Shown here piece after piece: positions 6,599-11,097 of a DNA stretch of 11,097 bases. Every line of letters starts with the position of its first letter. Position 1 is the first letter of the stretch. Source of the DNA: Acidobacteriota bacterium (GTDB lineage: Bacteria; Acidobacteriota; Terriglobia; Terriglobales; Acidobacteriaceae); NCBI GenBank assembly GCA_021799945.1, contig JAJYZK010000064.1, forward strand, positions 1 to 11,097, in the 5' to 3' direction. Made by a program: the position numbers and the translations under genes. A model generated the notes under the pieces. It was not told the DNA's origin. It worked only from the letters and a program-made list of their open reading frames with translations, and searched no databases.

Positions 6599-8653
6599 GT
6601 GATTTCCCGGGAAGAAAAGCTGCCAGCCTACAAGCTCATGGTCGTGCAGTATGCGATCCTGGCCGTGCTGCTGGTGTTGATTTCCGGGCTCTGGCGGCTG
6701 CAGGTGGTCGGCGCCCAGACCTACCGGAGCCTGGCGGAACAGAATCGCATCCGCAAGGTGCCGATACTGGCTCCGCGCGGCAAGCTCTTCGACCGGGATG
6801 GACGCCTGCTGGTGGACAACTATCCGTCGGTCTCCTGCTTCCTGATCCGCGATCCGAATCGGGACATTCAGGCCGATCTTCCGCTGATCGCTCGTGGACT
6901 GGACATGACGGTCGACCAGTTGAAGTCCGCGATTGAGAGCTATCGGATCGCCCCGAAATACCAGCCCATCCCGCTCAAGCAGGACATCACTCCGGACGAG
7001 GAGGAGTTTATCGAAGCGCATCGCAACGAGCTGCCCGAGTTGCAGACCATCGACGAAGAGCGCCGCCTCTATCCTCGCAACGGATTTGCGGCGAATCTGA
7101 TCGGCTATGTCGGCGAAGTGAGCGACGACATGCTGAACGATCCGCGTTATGCGTACTACGAGCCCGGCGATGTGGTCGGCCGTTCGGGAGTGGAGCAGTC
7201 CTATGACCAGATTCTGCGTGGGCAGGACGGGTCGGAGGACATCATCGTGGACAGCCACGGCCGGCAGGTTGGCGTGCTGGGGAGGGAGCCGGCGATTCCC
7301 GGACAAGGGCTGAGGCTGACCATCGATCTGGACCTGCAACGGGTGGCGGAAGAGGCGATGGGGGCGCGCAACGGCGCGCTGGTGGCCATGGACCCTCATA
7401 CCGGCGAGATTCTGGCCCTGGTAAGCCATCCTAGCTTCGATCCGAACAAATTCTCCGTGCGCATCGGACGGGACGACTGGAACAAGCTGGTCACCGACCC
7501 GCAGCATCCGCTGATGCAGAAGGCCATCCAGGCGCAACTCGCTCCGGGCTCGACCTTCAAGATCATCATGTCGGTGGCGGGGTTGAAGGAAGGCGTGGCC
7601 CAGGATCTCAAAGTGAACTGCCAGGGTGGGGCTACCTTTTACGGACACTTTTTCGCCTGCGACCAGCGGCATGGCCCGGTGGATATCCACAACGCGATTC
7701 CCATGTCCTGCGACACCTATTACTACACGCTGGCCGAAAGACTGGGGATCGAGAAGATCGCCTATTGGGCGCATCAGGTGGGTCTGGGCCGGAAGACGGG
7801 GATCGACCTTCCCGGGGAGGTGAGCGGCACCGTGCCCTCGGAGGAATGGAAGCTGCGAACCTTCCATGAGAAGTGGTACGCCGGGGAGACCATCTCGGTG
7901 GGCATCGGGCAGGGCGCCGTCGCGGTGACCCCGATTCAACTGGCCCGCGCCATCGCCGGCATCGCGTCGGGCGGGGTCTTCAAGCGCCCGCATGTCGTTG
8001 ACCCCGATGAGCTTCCGCTGGACTATCGCAAGGCGATGTACGACTCGTTTCCCGGGTCGGGCGACGCGACGGTTCCCATCGATCCCCAGTCCTGGGAGAC
8101 GATCACCGACGGAATGTGGGCGGCAACCAACTCGGCGTGGGGCACGGCCCGTGTCGCGCACCTGGACAACATCGATTTCGCGGGGAAGACCGGGACGGCT
8201 CAGGTGGTGAGCCACAGCGCAGGCATGAAGAAGGTCTCCGCCGACGTAGCCTCCCGCGCAAATTCCTGGTTTGTCGGCATCGCGCCCCGCCGTAATCCGG
8301 ATATCGTGGTGGTGGTGCTTTGGGAGCACGGGGGCTGGGGCAACGAATCGGCGCCCATCGCGGCCCGGGTGATCGAGGCCTTCGTGGATAAGCAGCGGCG
8401 GCTGGAGCACAACCTGCGGCAGACTGCGCCGCCATCCACGGTGGAAGTCGGCGCAGTCTGGTCGGGCGATCCCTCCGCCGCGAACTTGGCGCGGGCCGCC
8501 TCCAGGAGCGGGAATGGCGATTCGGCTGCGCCCGCGCAGCAGGCTTCTCTTGTTCCCCCGCCGGCAGGCGTACAGGGAGCGCATTTCTTTCTCAAAACCC
8601 CTTCGTCAGGGGGGCGAGCGAAACCGAAGGCTCCCGGCCGGAAACTGAACTGA
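6599..8653 (+). CDS. mrdA: Penicillin-binding protein 2, elongasome DD-transpeptidase
   Basis: Class B PBP that cross-links peptidoglycan during side-wall growth as the partner of RodA. The protein has 684 residues (E. coli PBP2 633). One membrane anchor lies at about 15-34, the PBP-dimerisation/pedestal region follows at about 45-230 (APRGKLFDRDGRLL at 58-71), and the transpeptidase domain is at about 235-600. Catalytic motifs: S318-T-F-K321 (nucleophile), S370-C-D372 and K530-T-G532. Cys341, Cys354, His358 and Cys371 could form a zinc site like the one reported for Acinetobacter baumannii PBP2. A flexible Ala/Pro/Ser-rich tail of about 80 residues follows the domain and ends in basic residues. 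The start is GTG, supported by GAGAGGG (6585-6591) seven bases upstream. It sits 84 bp after mreD and 42 bp before rodA. Assignment as PBP2 rather than division PBP3 rests on this context and the motif style. Confidence 0.95.
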   Translation: MISREEKLPAYKLMVVQYAILAVLLVLISGLWRLQVVGAQTYRSLAEQNRIRKVPILAPRGKLFDRDGRLLVDNYPSVSCFLIRDPNRDIQADLPLIARGLDMTVDQLKSAIESYRIAPKYQPIPLKQDITPDEEEFIEAHRNELPELQTIDEERRLYPRNGFAANLIGYVGEVSDDMLNDPRYAYYEPGDVVGRSGVEQSYDQILRGQDGSEDIIVDSHGRQVGVLGREPAIPGQGLRLTIDLDLQRVAEEAMGARNGALVAMDPHTGEILALVSHPSFDPNKFSVRIGRDDWNKLVTDPQHPLMQKAIQAQLAPGSTFKIIMSVAGLKEGVAQDLKVNCQGGATFYGHFFACDQRHGPVDIHNAIPMSCDTYYYTLAERLGIEKIAYWAHQVGLGRKTGIDLPGEVSGTVPSEEWKLRTFHEKWYAGETISVGIGQGAVAVTPIQLARAIAGIASGGVFKRPHVVDPDELPLDYRKAMYDSFPGSGDATVPIDPQSWETITDGMWAATNSAWGTARVAHLDNIDFAGKTGTAQVVSHSAGMKKVSADVASRANSWFVGIAPRRNPDIVVVVLWEHGGWGNESAPIAARVIEAFVDKQRRLEHNLRQTAPPSTVEVGAVWSGDPSAANLARAASRSGNGDSAAPAQQASLVPPPAGVQGAHFFLKTPSSGGRAKPKAPGRKLN

Positions 8654-8695
8654 AAGGCCCCGGCGGGAAGTAAAGGCTTCCAGAGACGGAATAGA

Positions 8696-9790
8696 ATGCG
8701 GCGCTATCTTGCACTTCGCGATTTCGATTGGCTACTTCTCAGTCTGGTCCTGCTGCTCTCGACCATCAGCATTTTCGAAATATACAGCGCGACCTTGCAC
8801 ACCAAATTCGTCGGCTTTCAGACCAAGCAGATCTGCTGGCTGATTGGCGGGCTGGCCGCCATGTTCGTGTTTTCGCTCATCAACTATCACCGGCTGATCG
8901 ATATCGTCCATTGGGTCTATGGCTTCTGCATGGTTTCCCTGGTGTCCGTGCTGCTCTTCGGTTCGCGCGTTCTGGGGGCCCGGCGGTGGATACGGCTGCC
9001 GGGCGGCATTCATTTTCAGCCTTCGGAATGGGTGAAACTGGTTCTTATCGTTGCGGTGGCGCGCTATTTCTCGAATCTGGCCGGCAAGGAGCTCACCTGG
9101 GGAGACATTCTGAAGGCGGGGCTGCTGGTGGGAGCGCCCATGCTTTTGGTGCTGAAACAGCCTGACCTGGGAACCTCGCTTACCTATGTCCCCGTGCTCC
9201 TCGTCGGCCTGTTTCTGGGCGGATTGCGTTGGAAGCAGGCGCTGATTCTTTCCCTCGCCACCACCGCCCTGATTGTTCCGGTCTGGTCCAAGGGGTTGAA
9301 GCCCTATCAGAAGCAACGGCTTACCAGCTTCTTGAGTCCGGAAAACGATCCCCGGGGCAGCGGCTACCAGGTCAAGCAGTCCTTGATCGCCGTGGGCGAC
9401 GGCGGAATCTGGGGACGGGGAGCGACGAAGGGCACGCAGACCCAGGGCGATTTTCTGCCCATCCCGTACACCGATTTCATATTCGCGGCCTTTTGCGAGG
9501 AACATGGCTTCGCCGGCGCGCTCTTTGTGCTGCTGATATACTTCCTCATATTGATGCGTTTGATTCAAAACGCTCAGACTGCTGCGGATCTTCCCGGAAC
9601 TTTCCTGATTATGGGCATTGTCGCTGTGCTCATCTTTCAGATCGCAGTCAATGTCGGGATGGTGATAGGGTTCATGCCGGTCACTGGAATCCCTTTGCCG
9701 CTCATGAGTTACGGGGGGTCCTCCGTTTTGTTTACGTTTCTGGCTTTGGGTATCGTGATGAACATACGCATGAGCCGGTTCGTAAACTGA
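8696..9790 (+). CDS. rodA: Peptidoglycan glycosyltransferase RodA
   Basis: SEDS-family polytopic membrane enzyme that polymerises lipid II into glycan strands on the outer face of the inner membrane, acting with PBP2. The protein has 364 residues (E. coli RodA 370), with about ten hydrophobic segments. Family motifs present: GARRWIRLPG (95-104), FQPSEWVKL (107-115) with E111, KQPDLGTSL (154-162), the large extracellular loop with GSGYQVKQS (221-229), GRGATKGTQTQGDFLP (240-255) and PYTDFIF with D260, which matches the catalytic Asp of RodA (E. coli D262), then TGIPLPLMSYGGSS (330-343). These mark RodA rather than a degenerate SEDS protein; FtsW is the alternative, but mrdA adjacency favours RodA. 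The ATG has only a weak GGA-type ribosome site five bases upstream. It is the last gene of the shape operon. Confidence 0.96.
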   Translation: MRRYLALRDFDWLLLSLVLLLSTISIFEIYSATLHTKFVGFQTKQICWLIGGLAAMFVFSLINYHRLIDIVHWVYGFCMVSLVSVLLFGSRVLGARRWIRLPGGIHFQPSEWVKLVLIVAVARYFSNLAGKELTWGDILKAGLLVGAPMLLVLKQPDLGTSLTYVPVLLVGLFLGGLRWKQALILSLATTALIVPVWSKGLKPYQKQRLTSFLSPENDPRGSGYQVKQSLIAVGDGGIWGRGATKGTQTQGDFLPIPYTDFIFAAFCEEHGFAGALFVLLIYFLILMRLIQNAQTAADLPGTFLIMGIVAVLIFQIAVNVGMVIGFMPVTGIPLPLMSYGGSSVLFTFLALGIVMNIRMSRFVN

Positions 9791-9851
9791 ACGTGGCTGC
9801 GGGCGAAGAAGCGGACCACCGGTTTGTGGCGGAGGCGTAGCGGAATTTCGC

Positions 9852-9882
9852 TGGATGCGAGCATCGCAATCGCTGGCATCCA
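9852..9882 (+). terminator. Possible end-of-operon stem-loop after rodA
   Basis: TGGATGC (9852-9858) and GCATCCA (9876-9882) form a perfect 7-bp stem with a 17-base loop, 61 bases after the rodA stop, followed by TTTATATC. The trailing sequence is AT-rich but not a true T-run, and the loop is long, so this is a weak terminator candidate; the TTTATATC could alternatively be part of a promoter for the RNase gene. Confidence 0.3.
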
Positions 9883-10373
9883 TTTATATCAGCGGCAAAG
9901 ATCGGGGTTCACGGTGTGACTGCGAATACCCGGAATCTGGGGGACCGGTCGAGCGCCAACGCTTCAGTTGGAGCGGCCGCAGGTGGAGACCGGATTTTCC
10001 AGCCCGGGGATTTCGAGACGAAACAGGACTTTTGGCCGGCCAGGCAAATCGCCAACGCCGGACAGGATCAGGAATGAGCGCGCAAAGACGGTCAACGGCC
10101 CTCCTCGGACTGAGGCTGAAGCGGTCACAAAGTTTTTGCGTGTGGAAAGCGCTGGAGTTCCAGCGCGCCCGGCATATGCTTCCCATTCTATCTTCCAGCC
10201 TCCGTCCTTTCCCGGACGGGAGGTCAGCGGGTCTTTCTCCGGAAAGGATCTTGCGGTCGAATGGGACACATCGGGGGCGGCGATTCCCCCAAGGCTGCCC
10301 CTCCTCCACCTAATCCTTTCCGGCGCCCCCGAAACGGGGACGATTGCCCGTTGGACTTCGCCTCGCCGGCTGT

Positions 10374-10400
10374 CCGCCAGATTTTCTCTGGCGGCGGGAG
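10374..10400 (+). promoter_or_regulatory. Hairpin abutting the RNase ribosome-binding site
   Basis: CCGCCAG (10374-10380) pairs perfectly with CTGGCGG (10388-10394), with loop ATTTTCT. One base later comes GGGAG (10396-10400), the Shine-Dalgarno match seven bases before the ATG at 10408. The stem would sit against the ribosome footprint and the AU-rich loop would be a natural RNase E/G cleavage target. The regulatory role is inference from the known autoregulation of RNase E. Confidence 0.4.
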
Positions 10401-10407
10401 AAATAGC

Positions 10408-11097
10408 ATGGCGAAGGAAATCTGCATATCCAGCACGCCCCACGAGACGCGGCTGGCCATCATCGAAGACGAACAACTGACAGAGGTCTACTACGAGCGT
10501 GAGAACGAATACACGCTTGCCGGTTCGATCTACAAGGGGCGGGTTACCCGTGTGCTGCCGGGCATGCAGTCGGCCTTCGTCGATGTCGGACTGGAGCGAG
10601 ACGCGTTTCTGTATGTCACCGATTTCCTGGAGGAGCAGGAAGAGTCGGCCGATTTTGAGCGCCTGAGCGGCAATGGAAGGCGGGAAGAGCAGCAGGGCCG
10701 CGAGCCAGAGGAGCCAGGAGAAACGAGGGTGGCTCAGACCGTCGATGGCGCGGCGCCGGCGGCCCAGGGAAGGCGTGGCCCCGAGCAGGAGTTCGAAGAG
10801 GGGACGCGCCGCTGGCGGGGACGGCGGGGACGGCGGCGCGGTTTTCGCCCGCAGGCCTCGCCGGAAGCTTCTGCGGACACCGGCCACGACGCCTCTGCGC
10901 CTGAGCCGGGGGCCGTTAGGGCGGATATTCCGGAGAATCGACCCCAGTCTCGAACCCAATCCCGGTCCCGCGACCGATTCGACGATCGGGCTGGCGATCG
11001 ACCCGAGGAGCAGGAGCAGACGGGGTGGGTCGTAGCGCCCCGGTCTCTTCCCGGGGAGACCATTTCCAAATACGGAGGCGGCAGCGCTCCCGCGGCT
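10408..11097 (+). CDS. rng: Ribonuclease E/G family protein, N-terminal part (runs off the window)
   Basis: Endoribonuclease of the Rne/Rng family, cutting single-stranded AU-rich RNA in mRNA decay and rRNA processing. The 230 visible residues have no stop; the catalytic DNase I-like domain lies beyond the edge. The N-terminus closely follows the family: CISSTPHETRLAIIEDEQL (6-24), then the start of the S1 RNA-binding domain, AGSIYKGRVTRVLPGMQSAF (38-57) and VDVGLERDAFLYVTDF (58-73). At about residue 75 the S1 domain is interrupted by a low-complexity stretch rich in Arg, Glu, Pro and Gly, including RRWRGRRGRRRG (134-145), still running near residue 205; SLPGETISKYGGG (213-225) follows. The ATG has GGGAG seven bases upstream. 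An in-frame ATG at 10261 would add 49 Pro/Gly-rich residues, but its ribosome site is poorly spaced and the family N-terminus fits the later start. RNase E and RNase G cannot be separated from this part alone. Confidence 0.92.
   Translation, partial: MAKEICISSTPHETRLAIIEDEQLTEVYYERENEYTLAGSIYKGRVTRVLPGMQSAFVDVGLERDAFLYVTDFLEEQEESADFERLSGNGRREEQQGREPEEPGETRVAQTVDGAAPAAQGRRGPEQEFEEGTRRWRGRRGRRRGFRPQASPEASADTGHDASAPEPGAVRADIPENRPQSRTQSRSRDRFDDRAGDRPEEQEQTGWVVAPRSLPGETISKYGGGSAPAA

Larger units (their letters stand above)
9791..10407 (+). promoter_or_regulatory. 617-bp gap upstream of the RNase gene; structured leader candidate
   Basis: No protein-coding frame is convincing: the two longest plus-strand frames (9855-10313 and 9968-10480) overlap each other, are Arg/Ser/Pro-rich, match nothing I know, and the second runs into the RNase gene in another frame. 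The region holds many inverted repeats: 9852-9882 (7 bp), 9956-9971 (5 bp), 10149-10166 (7 bp, 4-base loop), 10199-10223 (9 bp with a bulge), 10233-10246 (5 bp closed by a UCCG tetraloop of the stable UNCG type), 10327-10339 (5 bp) and 10374-10394 (7 bp, just before the ribosome site). Some will be chance in GC-rich DNA. RNase E of E. coli controls its own mRNA through a long structured leader, so a similar role here is a reasonable inference. No promoter is clear. Confidence 0.45.

Noticed and set aside
6071..8584. 837-residue open frame on the minus strand opposite mreD and mrdA
   Set aside because: It is antisense to two genes with full family motifs, is rich in Arg, His, Gly and Gln with no recognisable domain, and is a typical GC-rich shadow frame.
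9855..10313. 152-residue plus-strand frame in the rodA-RNase gap
   Set aside because: Arg/Ser-rich, overlaps the other candidate frame and the hairpin series, no clear ribosome site, and no similarity that I recognise.
9968..10480. 170-residue plus-strand frame in the rodA-RNase gap
   Set aside because: It has no recognisable domain, third-position GC that appears lower than in neighbouring genes, and runs 73 bp into the RNase gene in a different frame. A small unknown protein is not fully excluded.

Overview
The window is GC-rich bacterial chromosome dominated by a complete rod-shape (elongasome) cluster. The gene content, the gene order and an RNase E/G protein with a long Arg/Glu-rich insertion near its N-terminus suggest an Acidobacteriota member, perhaps near Solibacter/Bryobacter. 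That placement is my inference from protein style; there is no rRNA or other marker to fix it.

Layout. Positions 1-425 carry no convincing gene but hold a perfect 9-bp hairpin inside a sequence resembling a dispersed, REP-like element. Two metabolic genes follow on the minus strand: alanine dehydrogenase (ald, 426-1541) and an NAD(P)-dependent aldehyde dehydrogenase (1767-3254), whose stop codon lies in an exact 13-bp tandem duplication. A 209-bp divergent intergenic region (3255-3463) separates them from a plus-strand run: mreB (3464-4528), mreC (4662-5993), mreD (5993-6514), mrdA/PBP2 (6599-8653) and rodA (8696-9790). After a 617-bp gap without a convincing gene but with many hairpins comes the 5' part of an RNase E/G gene (10408 to the window edge), open to the last base.

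How the genes work together. MreB filaments, MreC and MreD form the membrane scaffold that positions the RodA glycosyltransferase and the PBP2 transpeptidase for lateral peptidoglycan synthesis. All five genes are intact, retain the expected catalytic motifs, and are packed as one probable operon (gaps of 133, -1, 84 and 42 bp). RNase G next to mre genes is also seen in E. coli (mreBCD-yhdE-rng), so this linkage is probably old. The two minus-strand genes are probably unrelated catabolic functions: alanine to pyruvate plus ammonia, and an aldehyde or semialdehyde to its acid.

I see no mobile element, CRISPR array, tRNA or rRNA. I do not see a clear undescribed multi-gene system. The most unusual parts are the RNase insertion, its structured leader, the duplication at the aldehyde dehydrogenase stop, and a Cys/His cluster in PBP2.
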